From contig JAZRQE010000017.1 of the NCBI GenBank assembly GCA_045649545.1, positions 1-54,855 of the forward strand: a stretch of 54,855 bases of DNA. The letters run 5' to 3'. Positions 1 to 7,813 of the stretch are shown in pieces; positions within the stretch are counted from its first letter, which is position 1; every line of letters begins with the position of its first letter. The notes beneath the pieces were generated by a model. The model did not search any database. It was given only the letters and a program-made list of their open reading frames with translations, and had not been told where the DNA came from. The stretch comes from UMGS172 sp045649545. Its GTDB lineage: Bacteria > Bacillota > Clostridia > Oscillospirales > Acutalibacteraceae. A program made the position numbers and the translations under genes.

Positions 1-674
1 AAGTTGTCGATAGCAATACTACCGCCAATGTCGGGACAAATACCAAACTTACCGGCAGTTTCAACAGTGAAGATAGTAGTAGCTTTCTGCCAATTTGAAC
101 CTTCTTCTGTAGCTGACAAAGTAAAGCCCTTATCGGAAACAACCTTCATACCGGTTTTGTCACCGTTAGGACCTGCAGCAGGGTTAGTATTAAGACCGTA
201 TTTTATAGTTCCGTTTACAGCAGCACCCTCAAGAGCCTTTACATCAAAGCTTACCATATAGGTTTTGCCAGCTTCAAATGTATAGAGGTGTTCAATTGCA
301 TTGGCGAATACTTCTGTTGCATTAGATTCACCTTGGAAACAGTAAAAGTCTACACCGGGTTTACCCATACTACCGTCTTTACCAAAGAAGAACCAATGGC
401 CTCCGCAGGTTAACTTAGGATAACCATCTGCATAGCTAAGCTCTCCTGCTGTATAACGGCCAAACGAGATACCGTACTTTTCATTTTCTTCTCCCTCAAA
501 CGGAAGGTCTACAACAGTATCATCCAAAGTGGGTATTTCAAGATATTTGGTAAAAGACTGTGTAGAAGTAATTGTTTCAGCCGAAGCAGGTGTCATAAAG
601 CATACTGCAACAACTGATGCAAGCAATGCCAAACACAATACTACGCTTAAAGTTTTTTTACTTACATTAAACAT
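1..674 (-). CDS. Secreted protein with probable carbohydrate-binding-like domain, C-terminus cut by window edge
   Basis: An open frame runs from an ATG at 674 off the left edge without a stop, giving 224 residues. The N-terminus is a classical Sec signal (MFNVSKKTLSVVLCLALLAS, cleavage likely after the ASA near residue 32), so the product is exported. The mature part is rich in Gly, aromatic and polar residues and contains stretches such as YTFEAGKTYMVSFDVKALEG and IFTVETAGKFGICPDIGG. These resemble the jelly-roll carbohydrate-binding modules of secreted glycoside hydrolases. AAAGGAG lies 9-10 bases before the ATG. I see no catalytic domain in the visible part. The CBM-like reading is inference; the secretion signal is directly visible. 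Confidence 0.7.
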   Translation of the reverse strand, partial: MFNVSKKTLSVVLCLALLASVVAVCFMTPASAETITSTQSFTKYLEIPTLDDTVVDLPFEGEENEKYGISFGRYTAGELSYADGYPKLTCGGHWFFFGKDGSMGKPGVDFYCFQGESNATEVFANAIEHLYTFEAGKTYMVSFDVKALEGAAVNGTIKYGLNTNPAAGPNGDKTGMKVVSDKGFTLSATEEGSNWQKATTIFTVETAGKFGICPDIGGSIAIDN

Positions 675-1018
675 AAATAAATTTCTCCTTTCTTATTTTA
701 AACAAGAAAATTATAATAATTTGAATTGATTACAACCGCTATTTAATCAGTAGTTCATTACCGCTCGTCGAAACTGCCTTCGCCGGTACACGGTCAACTA
801 AAGACAATTAGAGATCATAACCGTTTTAATTCTATTTTATTAAACCACACCTTAACCAAAATGTCAACCTTATTTTGAATTATTTTTTAATTTTTTTTAA
901 ACGTTTTCCGTCATTTTTTCACATGTCACTTTACGTTGCATAAACAAATTTTAAACTTATATATTGCTGATTTTTCGGTTTCTCTTACATTATATAATAT
1001 ATATTGTCTCACTTGTTG
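675..1018. other. AT-rich intergenic stretch
   Basis: I see no gene here. The part next to 674 must hold the promoter of the left-edge secreted gene (TATAAT-like sequence around 710), but no well-spaced -35 box is evident. The rest is A/T-rich sequence without a hairpin that I would call. Confidence 0.4.
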
Positions 1019-1240
1019 GTTAAACAGACCGCCGAGACGATAGTCCCTACGACATGGTTAAATTACATAATGTAGGGACAGGCGTCCTCGACGGTCGGTT
1101 ATAAATCCCTCCACCGCTAACGCGGTCCCCCTCCCTTTAGGCAAGGGAGGCAAAAAAATCCTCCCGTCAGCCTACGGCTGCCACCCTCCTTTAGGCAAGG
1201 AGGGCATTGAGCAAGTCCCTACGAAATGTAAGGTGGTTGT
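1019..1240. repeat. Composite hairpin-rich intergenic repeat
   Basis: Two kinds of repeat sit side by side. First, an imperfect inverted repeat has its left arm at 1027-1050 and right arm at 1072-1096, sharing GTCCCTAC/GTAGGGAC ends and a CGAG/CTCG core. Second, two related hairpin units follow: stem CCTCCCTT/AAGGGAGG at 1130-1150 and stem CCCTCCTT/AAGGAGGG at 1184-1204, both with the same TAGGC loop and each preceded by a small GC hairpin. GTCCCTAC recurs at 1215-1222. It is non-coding. I believe similar elements are abundant between genes in gut Ruminococcaceae, but that is from memory. Confidence 0.75.
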
Positions 1241-1303
1241 CATACGAATAATACAGATTTTTACCGTTCAAATTAGGCAGTACGACAAATTTTCACAATT
1301 TAC

Positions 1304-1332
1304 TTGATTTTGTGACACGCAAATTATATAAT
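1304..1332 (+). promoter_or_regulatory. Sigma-A promoter of the antiporter gene
   Basis: TTGATT at 1304-1309 and TATAAT at 1327-1332 are separated by 17 bp. Transcription would start near 1339, leaving a leader of about 57 nt before the ATG at 1396. Confidence 0.75.
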
Positions 1333-1342
1333 GACTTAAAAG

Positions 1343-1374
1343 ACAGAGTTGAGGTACGCCACAACTTTTTCTGT
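1343..1374 (+). promoter_or_regulatory. Leader hairpin followed by a T-run (possible attenuator)
   Basis: GTTG-A-GG (1348-1354), loop TACG, CC-A-CAAC (1359-1365) form a short stem with one A/A mismatch. It is followed directly by TTTTT (1366-1370). An outer ACAGA/TCTGT pairing (1343-1347 with 1370-1374) is possible. It lies between the promoter and the AGGAGG site, so it could act as a weak attenuator. No known riboswitch was recognised. Confidence 0.35.
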
Positions 1375-1395
1375 TTTATTTAGGAGGAATTTAAA

Positions 1396-3249
1396 ATGAA
1401 ACTAATACCCCAAAGACGCAAGGTATGGGTTACGGTTGCTATGATGTGTTTGGTTGTTTTTACAATCACCTCACTTTTCGTTTCGGCTTCTGCTACGGCA
1501 AATGAAGTTGAAATTGAATTTGATTTCGAACCCGATACCCAAATTACCCCCGCCACCACCACTGTTACGGTTGACGGCGAGGAAACCCAGTATGATTTCT
1601 CAGCTAACATTTTTGACGAGGAATTCGAGGGTAACGACGCTAAGGACTACGTTGACAACTTTAAGGTCAACGTAAACCACGACCCAGGTTTTAAGGAAAA
1701 TATCGAGGTCGCACTTTCCAAGGTTCGCGAAGAACTTCCTTATTTTGCAACAATCTGGTCTCTCTTACCGCCGATTATCGCAATCGTTTTGGCTTTGATT
1801 ACAAAAGAGGTTTATTCTTCCCTCTTTGTCGGCATCTTAGCAGGCGGACTTATTTACTCTAACTTTAATTTCGAGGGAACTATCACGCACGTATTCTCCG
1901 ACGGTTTTGTAGGCAGTCTTGCCGACAGCTATAACGTAGGTATTTTAATATTCCTTGTTATGCTCGGTGCTTTGGTTGCTATGATGAACAAGGCAGGCGG
2001 TTCTGCCGCTTTCGGCCGTTGGGCAACCAAACACATTAAAACACGCGTTGGTGCACAACTTGCCACCGTTGCTTTAGGCGTGCTTATCTTTATTGATGAC
2101 TATTTCAACTGCTTGACCGTTGGCTCGGTTATGCGTCCCATTACCGATAAGCACAACATCTCTCGTTCGAAGTTGGCATACATAATTGACTCTACCGCCG
2201 CACCGATTTGCATTATTGCTCCGATTTCTTCTTGGGCTGCCGCAGTTTCAGGTTTTGCCTCAGATGCCGGTGCCGCAAACGGTATGTCACTCTTTATCCG
2301 TGCTATCCCTTATAATTTCTATGCAATTCTCACCATTGCAATGCTTATTTTCTTGGCAATTGCAAAATTTGATTTCGGTCCTATGAAAAAGCATGAGGAA
2401 AACGCTAAAAATGGCGATATTTTCTCGGCAGGCGTTCAGGAAAGCATTGAGGCTCTTCCCGAAAACCCCCGTGGTCGCGTTTGTGACCTCGTAGTTCCGG
2501 TTATCATTTTAATCATCGCTTGCGTTATCGGTATGATTTACTCCGGCGGTTTCTTCAGCGGTGAAAACTTTATCGATGCTTTCTCCAACAGCGACGCTTC
2601 GGTAGGTTTGCTCTACGGCTCGTTCATCGCAACAATTTTGACCGTTATTTTCTTCCTCTGCCGCAGAGTTTTAAGCTTTAAGGCATGTATGGATTCCATC
2701 CCTGAAGGCTTCAAGGCAATGGTTCCCGCTATTATGATTTTAACCTGTGCTTGGACCCTTAAAATTATGACCGACTCTATCGGTGCTAACGTATTTATTG
2801 CAAACTTTATTCAGAACTCGGCTGGCAGTTTGCAGAACTTCTTGCCTGCTATTATCTTCGTGATTGCAGTTGGACTTTCGTTTGCAACCGGTACATCTTG
2901 GGGTACATTCGGTATCCTTATCCCGATTGTTTTGAGCGTATTCGTCAACGGCGGCGAGATTGCCATTATCGCTATTTCGGCATGTATGGCAGGTGCTGTT
3001 TGCGGTGACCACTGCTCACCCATTTCGGATACCACCATTATGGCTTCCGCAGGTGGTCAGTGTAACCACATCAACCACGTTTCAACACAGTTGCCTTACG
3101 CATTGACAGTTGCAGGCGTTTCGTTCGTTTGCTATCTTATCACAGGATTTGTTCAGAACTGGATGATTACTTTACCTATTGCACTTGTCTTAATGATTGG
3201 CACATTGTTCGTTCTCAAACTCTTGACCAACAAACAGAAAAAAGCATAA
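1396..3249 (+). CDS. NhaC-family Na+/H+ antiporter
   Basis: This 617-residue polytopic membrane protein is probably a sodium/proton (or related ion/organic anion) antiporter of the NhaC-like family. It has an N-terminal hydrophobic segment (about residues 12-32), a roughly 75-residue acidic extracytoplasmic stretch, then about ten membrane helices. Family landmarks are the segment with FIDDYFNCLTVGSVMRPITD, the later GTSWGTFGILIPIV, and the CGDHCSPISDTT motif, which carry the conserved Asp, Thr and His residues. TAGGAGGA precedes the ATG. It is monocistronic with its own promoter and a strong terminator. The acidic N-terminal extension is unusual beside the ~450-500-residue family members. 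Substrate cannot be read from sequence. Confidence 0.85.
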   Translation: MKLIPQRRKVWVTVAMMCLVVFTITSLFVSASATANEVEIEFDFEPDTQITPATTTVTVDGEETQYDFSANIFDEEFEGNDAKDYVDNFKVNVNHDPGFKENIEVALSKVREELPYFATIWSLLPPIIAIVLALITKEVYSSLFVGILAGGLIYSNFNFEGTITHVFSDGFVGSLADSYNVGILIFLVMLGALVAMMNKAGGSAAFGRWATKHIKTRVGAQLATVALGVLIFIDDYFNCLTVGSVMRPITDKHNISRSKLAYIIDSTAAPICIIAPISSWAAAVSGFASDAGAANGMSLFIRAIPYNFYAILTIAMLIFLAIAKFDFGPMKKHEENAKNGDIFSAGVQESIEALPENPRGRVCDLVVPVIILIIACVIGMIYSGGFFSGENFIDAFSNSDASVGLLYGSFIATILTVIFFLCRRVLSFKACMDSIPEGFKAMVPAIMILTCAWTLKIMTDSIGANVFIANFIQNSAGSLQNFLPAIIFVIAVGLSFATGTSWGTFGILIPIVLSVFVNGGEIAIIAISACMAGAVCGDHCSPISDTTIMASAGGQCNHINHVSTQLPYALTVAGVSFVCYLITGFVQNWMITLPIALVLMIGTLFVLKLLTNKQKKA

Positions 3250-3262
3250 GATACACTGATAA

Positions 3263-3290
3263 AAACGGCAGGCTAAAAAGCCTGCCGTTT
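3263..3290. terminator. Bidirectional terminator between antiporter and dusB
   Basis: A perfect 12-bp stem AAACGGCAGGCT/AGCCTGCCGTTT with an AAAA loop is flanked by A and T runs. It sits between the converging genes and can serve both. Confidence 0.85.
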
Positions 3291-3298
3291 CACTTTGT

Positions 3299-4273
3299 TT
3301 ATAATTGTTTATTTAATTCCATTGCTTGTTTTACAATTTCAATAACATCATCGAGTTTAGTGATATTACCTGCCATTCGCCGTAAATCTGCCGCACCTTT
3401 TAAGCCTTTCATATACCAAGCAGTATGCTTTCTGGCTTCAAGCATAGCAATTTTCTCGCCCTTATACTCCCTCATTCGCTCGACCTGATTAATTAACGTC
3501 AGCATCTTTTTTTCAAGCGGAGGGTCGGGCAAAACAATACCGTCGGAAAGGTAGGCATTAATCTGTTGGAAAATCCACGGCTGACCCATTGCACCGCGAC
3601 CTACCATAACGAAATCGCAATTGGTTTCTTCGTACATTTTGGCGGCAGCTTTAGGTGAGTCAACATCACCGTTGCCGATGACCGGAATTTTTACCGCAGA
3701 TTTAACTGCACGGATAATGTCAATATCAACCGGCGGTGCATACATCTGCACCCTTGTTCTGCCATGCACGGTAACTGCCGAGGCACCTGCTAATTCAACC
3801 AAGCGTGCAAGCTCGACAGCGTTTTTAGAAGTGTCATCCCACCCTGCCCGCATCTTAACGGTTACAGGAACTTTAACGGCTTTAACCACCGCCTCAACTA
3901 TACGTGCGGCTAAATCGGGGTCTTTCATCAAAGCACTTCCACCGCCCGAGCTTACGGCAACTTTAGGTGCAGGGCAACCCATGTTTATATCTATAAAATC
4001 AGGCCCGTTAAATTCAGCTTGCTTTGCCGCCTCAACCATTGGGTCAATCTCGCAACCGAAAAGTTGAGAACCATAAGGTCGCTCGGTTTCATTCACTTCT
4101 AAATAAGCTGCCGATTTTTTATCGTTTAAGGATATGCCCTTTGCACTCGCCAACTCACCTACACAATAAGCCGCACCGTGCTCACGGCAGATTTCACGCA
4201 TTGCTCTGTCGGCAACGCCTGCCATAGGTGCTAACGCCGCATATCCTGAAATTTCCAAATTTCCTATCTTCAT
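3299..4273 (-). CDS. dusB: tRNA-dihydrouridine synthase (DusB type)
   Basis: This FMN enzyme reduces uridine to dihydrouridine in the tRNA D-arm. The TIM-barrel signatures are visible: LAPMAGVAD near the N-terminus, the catalytic-Cys region DINMGCPAPKV, VTVKMRAGW, VTVHGRT and the FMN-phosphate site GNGDV ... MVGRGAMGQPW. The ATG at 4273 was chosen because GAGG lies just before it; an upstream TTG would place that site inside the protein. The product is 324 residues, normal for the family. It is transcribed divergently from polA from a separate promoter. It could be called DusB or plain Dus; DusB is favoured because this is the usual Gram-positive type. Confidence 0.93.
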   Translation of the reverse strand: MKIGNLEISGYAALAPMAGVADRAMREICREHGAAYCVGELASAKGISLNDKKSAAYLEVNETERPYGSQLFGCEIDPMVEAAKQAEFNGPDFIDINMGCPAPKVAVSSGGGSALMKDPDLAARIVEAVVKAVKVPVTVKMRAGWDDTSKNAVELARLVELAGASAVTVHGRTRVQMYAPPVDIDIIRAVKSAVKIPVIGNGDVDSPKAAAKMYEETNCDFVMVGRGAMGQPWIFQQINAYLSDGIVLPDPPLEKKMLTLINQVERMREYKGEKIAMLEARKHTAWYMKGLKGAADLRRMAGNITKLDDVIEIVKQAMELNKQL

Positions 4274-4303
4274 AAATACCTCAATCAATAAAAATACAAA
4301 TAA

Positions 4304-4332
4304 ATATTACACCAAATTGACAATTATTGCAA
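4304..4332 (-). promoter_or_regulatory. Promoter of dusB
   Basis: On the minus strand, TTGCAA (4332-4327) and TAATAT (4309-4304) are 17 bp apart, giving a leader of about 25 nt. Confidence 0.55.
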
Positions 4333-4339
4333 CTTTTAT

Positions 4340-4368
4340 TTGTGTTTTTAAAGGAACAGTGGTACAAT
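4340..4368 (+). promoter_or_regulatory. Promoter of the polA operon
   Basis: An extended -10 (TGG-TACAAT, hexamer 4363-4368) is preceded at 17 bp by a weak -35, TTGTGT (4340-4345). It overlaps the divergent dusB control region. Confidence 0.55.
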
Positions 4369-4402
4369 ATATTTGTGAAATTATGTCATAGGAGAAATTC
4401 AA

Positions 4403-6937
4403 ATGAAAATACTCGCAATTGACGGAAACAGTATCATAAACCGTGCGTTTTACGGCATCAAATTGCTGACCACTAAAACCGGACTCTACACAAACGGAGT
4501 TTACGGTTTTATGAGCATATTAAACCGCCTTTTAGAGGCTGAAAACCCCGACGGTGTTGTTGTGGCATTTGACCTGCACGCACCGACCTTTCGCCACAAA
4601 GAATATTCCGAATACAAAGCAGGCCGTAAACCTATGCCGGAAGAATTAAGACAGCAAATGCCCATTTTAAAAAAGCTTTTGCCGTTGTTCGGTTATACCT
4701 GCCTTGAAACCGAAGGGTTTGAGGCTGATGATATTTTGGGTACATTGGCCCGTCTTTGCGAGGAAAGTAACAATACCTGCGTAATCGCAACCGGCGACCG
4801 CGACTCATTCCAGTTGGTGTCCGACTCGACAAAGGTGTTATTATCGGCAACCAAAATGGGTCGACCTGAAATAACAGCCTATACACCTGAAGTGATTTTT
4901 GAAAAATACGGTGTTAAACCACTTCAAATGATTGAAATTAAAGCACTTCAAGGTGACGCTTCGGATAACATCCCCGGTGTCCCCGGTGTGGGTGAAAAAA
5001 CCGCCGACGAACTAATTAAAAATTTCGGCAGTATTGATTATATTTACGAAAACCTTGATTCACTTGATATCCGCGATTCCTTGCGTATAAAACTTAAGGG
5101 TGGCAAAGAATCGGCGTACTTAAGCCGTTTTTTAGGTACAATCAACCGCCAAGCACCGATTGACCAGAATATTGAACATTACAAAACAAAAGAACGTCAA
5201 GACGGCAATTTGGCAAAACTGCTTTCCGAACTTGAATTTTTCTCAATGCTTGAGAAATTAAACCTTTCGGCTGTGCAATCAGTAAAAACCGAAGTAGATG
5301 CACCAAAATATGAGGTTGTCGAGAGCGGTGAAGTGTTAAAGACTGCCGAAAACGAAAGCCTTTGCGACATTTTGCTTGACGGTGAAACTTTATACATTTC
5401 AGCCGGTCAAAAATTGACAAAATGCGACCTTAACACCGCAAAAGCGTTATTGGAAAACGAGAAAATTGAAAAGAGAGTTTATGACTCAAAACCGTTACAC
5501 AAAGTTTGCTTAAAGTCAGGTATTTCAATTAAAAATATAAGTTTTGACACCTGCCTTGCGGGTTACCTTATTAACCCTTCGTCATCAGAGTATTCTCTGC
5601 CACGTTTTTCAGAGGAATATCTTATTCCTACCCCCGAAATCGACGAGGAATATTCCCAAATTGCACTTTTAAGTGAGGTCAACCGCACTTTAGTAAATAA
5701 ACTCAGTGAAACAAAGCAGGATAAACTTCTTCACGATATTGAAATTCCGTTAGCCGAAGTTTTAGCGTCAATGGAAAACATCGGTTTCTTGGTTGACACA
5801 AACGGAATTTTTAGCTACGGCAACACACTTTCAAAACGTATTATCGAACTGCAAACCGCCATTTTTGACGAGGTCGGGTATGAATTTAACCTAAACTCAC
5901 CCAAGCAGTTAGGCGTTGCACTTTTTGAAAAATTGGGATTGCCTTGTAAAAAGAAAACCAAGAGTGGATACTCCACCAACGCTGAAGTTTTAGAGGAATT
6001 AAAGCCTTTACACCCTGCTGTTGAGCATTTGCTCGAATACCGCACCTTAACAAAACTTAAATCGACATACTGTGACGGTTTAACCGCCGTTGTAGCCGAT
6101 GACGGCAGGATTCACTCTACTCTAAACCAAACCGAAACAAGAACCGGACGTATCAGCTCATCTGAGCCCAATTTACAGAATATCCCCGTACGTCGTCCTG
6201 AGGGACGGGAATTACGCCGTTTCTTCAAAGCAAAAGACGGTTTTACTCTTATTGATGCCGACTATTCGCAGATTGAACTGCGTGTTTTGGCTCACATTGC
6301 CAATGACAGCAATATGATAAACGCATTTTTGAGTGATACAGACATTCACACACTCACCGCAAGTCAGGTTTTCAATATGCCGATTACGATGGTCACGCCG
6401 CAAATGCGTTCAAGTGCAAAAGCGGTTAATTTCGGCATCGTTTACGGTATCGGTGCGTACTCTTTAGCCAAAGATATCGGCGTTTCCAACAAGGAAGCCG
6501 CCGCTTATATTAAAGGCTACCTCGCAACCTACCCCGAGGTTGACAGTTATATGCACCGCGTAGTCGAAACTGCTAAAGAGCAAGGCTTTGCCGAAACGGT
6601 TTTCGGCAGACGCAGACTTTTGCCTGAACTAAAATCTACCAACGGTATGATGCGTGCATTCGGTGAGCGAGTTGCTAGAAATATGCCTATTCAAGGCACC
6701 GCCGCCGACATTATAAAAATTGCTATGATTAAAGTTTTCGAGCGATTGAAAAAAGAGTTGCCCGAGGCAAACCTCATTATGCAGGTGCACGATGAACTGA
6801 TTGTTGAGGCACCTGAGGGAAAGGCGGAAATCGCCGCAAAAATTCTCAAAGAGGAAATGGAAAATGCCGTACAACTTAAAGTGCCTATGACGGTTGATGC
6901 CAATATAGGCAAAACGTGGTACGACGCGAAAGGTTAA
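4403..6937 (+). CDS. polA: DNA polymerase I
   Basis: Family A polymerase for Okazaki fragment processing and repair (844 residues, normal length). The N-terminal 5'-3' exonuclease/flap domain covers about residues 1-290 (AIDGNSIINRAFYG, ATGDRDSFQL, the helix-hairpin-helix IPGVPGVGEKTA). The middle ~300-480 region has the 3'-5' exonuclease fold, but I cannot find the catalytic Asp-x-Glu, so proofreading is probably lost, as in Bacillus enzymes. The polymerase domain carries motif A (DADYSQIELRVLAHI), motif B (RSSAKAVNFGIVYG) and motif C (QVHDELIVE). AGGAGAAATTCAA precedes the ATG. It heads a five-gene operon; the next gene begins one base after the stop. Confidence 0.97.
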   Translation: MKILAIDGNSIINRAFYGIKLLTTKTGLYTNGVYGFMSILNRLLEAENPDGVVVAFDLHAPTFRHKEYSEYKAGRKPMPEELRQQMPILKKLLPLFGYTCLETEGFEADDILGTLARLCEESNNTCVIATGDRDSFQLVSDSTKVLLSATKMGRPEITAYTPEVIFEKYGVKPLQMIEIKALQGDASDNIPGVPGVGEKTADELIKNFGSIDYIYENLDSLDIRDSLRIKLKGGKESAYLSRFLGTINRQAPIDQNIEHYKTKERQDGNLAKLLSELEFFSMLEKLNLSAVQSVKTEVDAPKYEVVESGEVLKTAENESLCDILLDGETLYISAGQKLTKCDLNTAKALLENEKIEKRVYDSKPLHKVCLKSGISIKNISFDTCLAGYLINPSSSEYSLPRFSEEYLIPTPEIDEEYSQIALLSEVNRTLVNKLSETKQDKLLHDIEIPLAEVLASMENIGFLVDTNGIFSYGNTLSKRIIELQTAIFDEVGYEFNLNSPKQLGVALFEKLGLPCKKKTKSGYSTNAEVLEELKPLHPAVEHLLEYRTLTKLKSTYCDGLTAVVADDGRIHSTLNQTETRTGRISSSEPNLQNIPVRRPEGRELRRFFKAKDGFTLIDADYSQIELRVLAHIANDSNMINAFLSDTDIHTLTASQVFNMPITMVTPQMRSSAKAVNFGIVYGIGAYSLAKDIGVSNKEAAAYIKGYLATYPEVDSYMHRVVETAKEQGFAETVFGRRRLLPELKSTNGMMRAFGERVARNMPIQGTAADIIKIAMIKVFERLKKELPEANLIMQVHDELIVEAPEGKAEIAAKILKEEMENAVQLKVPMTVDANIGKTWYDAKG

Positions 6938-6938
6938 A

Positions 6939-7370
6939 ATGAATGAGAAACTGATAATTTTCGTCTGCACGGGTAACACCTGCCGTAGTCCGATGGCAGA
7001 GGCTTTGTTTAACGCCGGCTTATCGGAAGATGAAAAATTAAAAATTAAGGTTAAAAGCTACGGTCTTGCGGCTTTCAGCGGTGACAGTGCAAGCGAAAAC
7101 GCTATTGAGGTTTTACGTGAGCGAAACATTGATATTTCCGCACACCGTTCAACCCCTTTGAGCCAATTTGCCGTTGATAATGCCGATTTGATTGTAACTA
7201 TGACCGATTCACACACTAATGCTCTTTTATCAATCGGCGTGCCGAATGAAAGAATTATTACACTCAATATTTCCGACCCGTTTGGCGGAAGTTTAGATGA
7301 TTACCGTCGTTGTGCCGATGAAATCGAAACGAAACTGGAGGGCGTTTATGCTTATATCAGAAAAGGTTAA
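6939..7370 (+). CDS. ywlE: Low-molecular-weight phosphatase, probable protein-arginine phosphatase (YwlE type)
   Basis: 143-residue LMW phosphatase fold. The P-loop CTGNTCRS at residues 10-17 supplies the nucleophile Cys10 and Arg16, and the general acid is Asp113 in SDPFGG. The residue after the nucleophile is Thr, as in Bacillus YwlE, where Thr in place of the Ile/Leu of tyrosine phosphatases favours phospho-arginine. The family and loop are directly visible; the substrate is inferred from that one residue. It begins one base after polA and overlaps the next gene by 23 bases, so the two are probably translationally coupled. In Bacillus it sits beside a Sua5-type gene; here it sits beside rimI/tsaD, the same t6A theme. 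Confidence 0.85.
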   Translation: MNEKLIIFVCTGNTCRSPMAEALFNAGLSEDEKLKIKVKSYGLAAFSGDSASENAIEVLRERNIDISAHRSTPLSQFAVDNADLIVTMTDSHTNALLSIGVPNERIITLNISDPFGGSLDDYRRCADEIETKLEGVYAYIRKG

Positions 7371-7800
7371 TATCCGCCCTGCCGAAATTTTTGACGCGAA
7401 AGACATTGCGGAAACCGAACGTTTAACATTAGGTGCAGAGGCTTGGACTGAAACCGGAATTGCCGAAACACTAAAACGCAACGGACACTATTTTGTTGCC
7501 GAAATTGACGGTAAAATAGTCGGTCACGGTGGGTTTACTGTCGTTTTAGATGAGGGTGATATTACAAATATTGCCGTACGACCGGAATTTCGGCGAAAAG
7601 GCTTAGCAAGTGAAATTTTAGAGGCTATGATTACCTTTGCAAGTGGGCAAAATCTTTCCTTTTTAACGTTAGAGGTTAGAAGCCAAAACACACCCGCTAT
7701 TAGCCTTTACGAAAAATATGGCTTTACTGTTAGAGGTGAACGGAAAAACTTCTACCGCGAGCCAACTGACAATGCAAAAATTATGACTTTAGATTTTTAA
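7348..7800 (+). CDS. rimI: Ribosomal protein / t6A-operon GNAT N-acetyltransferase RimI
   Basis: 150-residue GNAT acetyltransferase that transfers acetyl from acetyl-CoA to protein N-termini (S18 in E. coli). The acetyl-CoA loop is seen in NIAVRPEFRRKGLASEIL. The RimI signature follows: LEVRSQNTPAISLYEKYGF then GERKNFYREPTDNAKIM. The ATG at 7348 was chosen because TGGAGG sits 5-6 bases before it; earlier ATGs lack a site and lie further inside the phosphatase gene. tsaD follows 13 bases later, the common rimI-tsaD pairing. The usual tsaE and tsaB partners are not in this operon. Confidence 0.9.
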   Translation: MLISEKVNIRPAEIFDAKDIAETERLTLGAEAWTETGIAETLKRNGHYFVAEIDGKIVGHGGFTVVLDEGDITNIAVRPEFRRKGLASEILEAMITFASGQNLSFLTLEVRSQNTPAISLYEKYGFTVRGERKNFYREPTDNAKIMTLDF

Positions 7801-7813
7801 AGAAGGTACATAT

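Noticed and set aside
1100..1210. Spaced hairpin repeats that could look like a small CRISPR array
   Set aside because: Only two units, palindromic and of unequal length, without unique spacers of fixed size or cas genes.
4273..4288. Upstream TTG start for dusB
   Set aside because: It would put the GAGG ribosome binding site inside the coding sequence and adds residues not typical of the family.
4403..6937. Proofreading-active DNA polymerase I
   Set aside because: The Asp-x-Glu of the 3'-5' exonuclease could not be found in the middle domain, so proofreading is not claimed.
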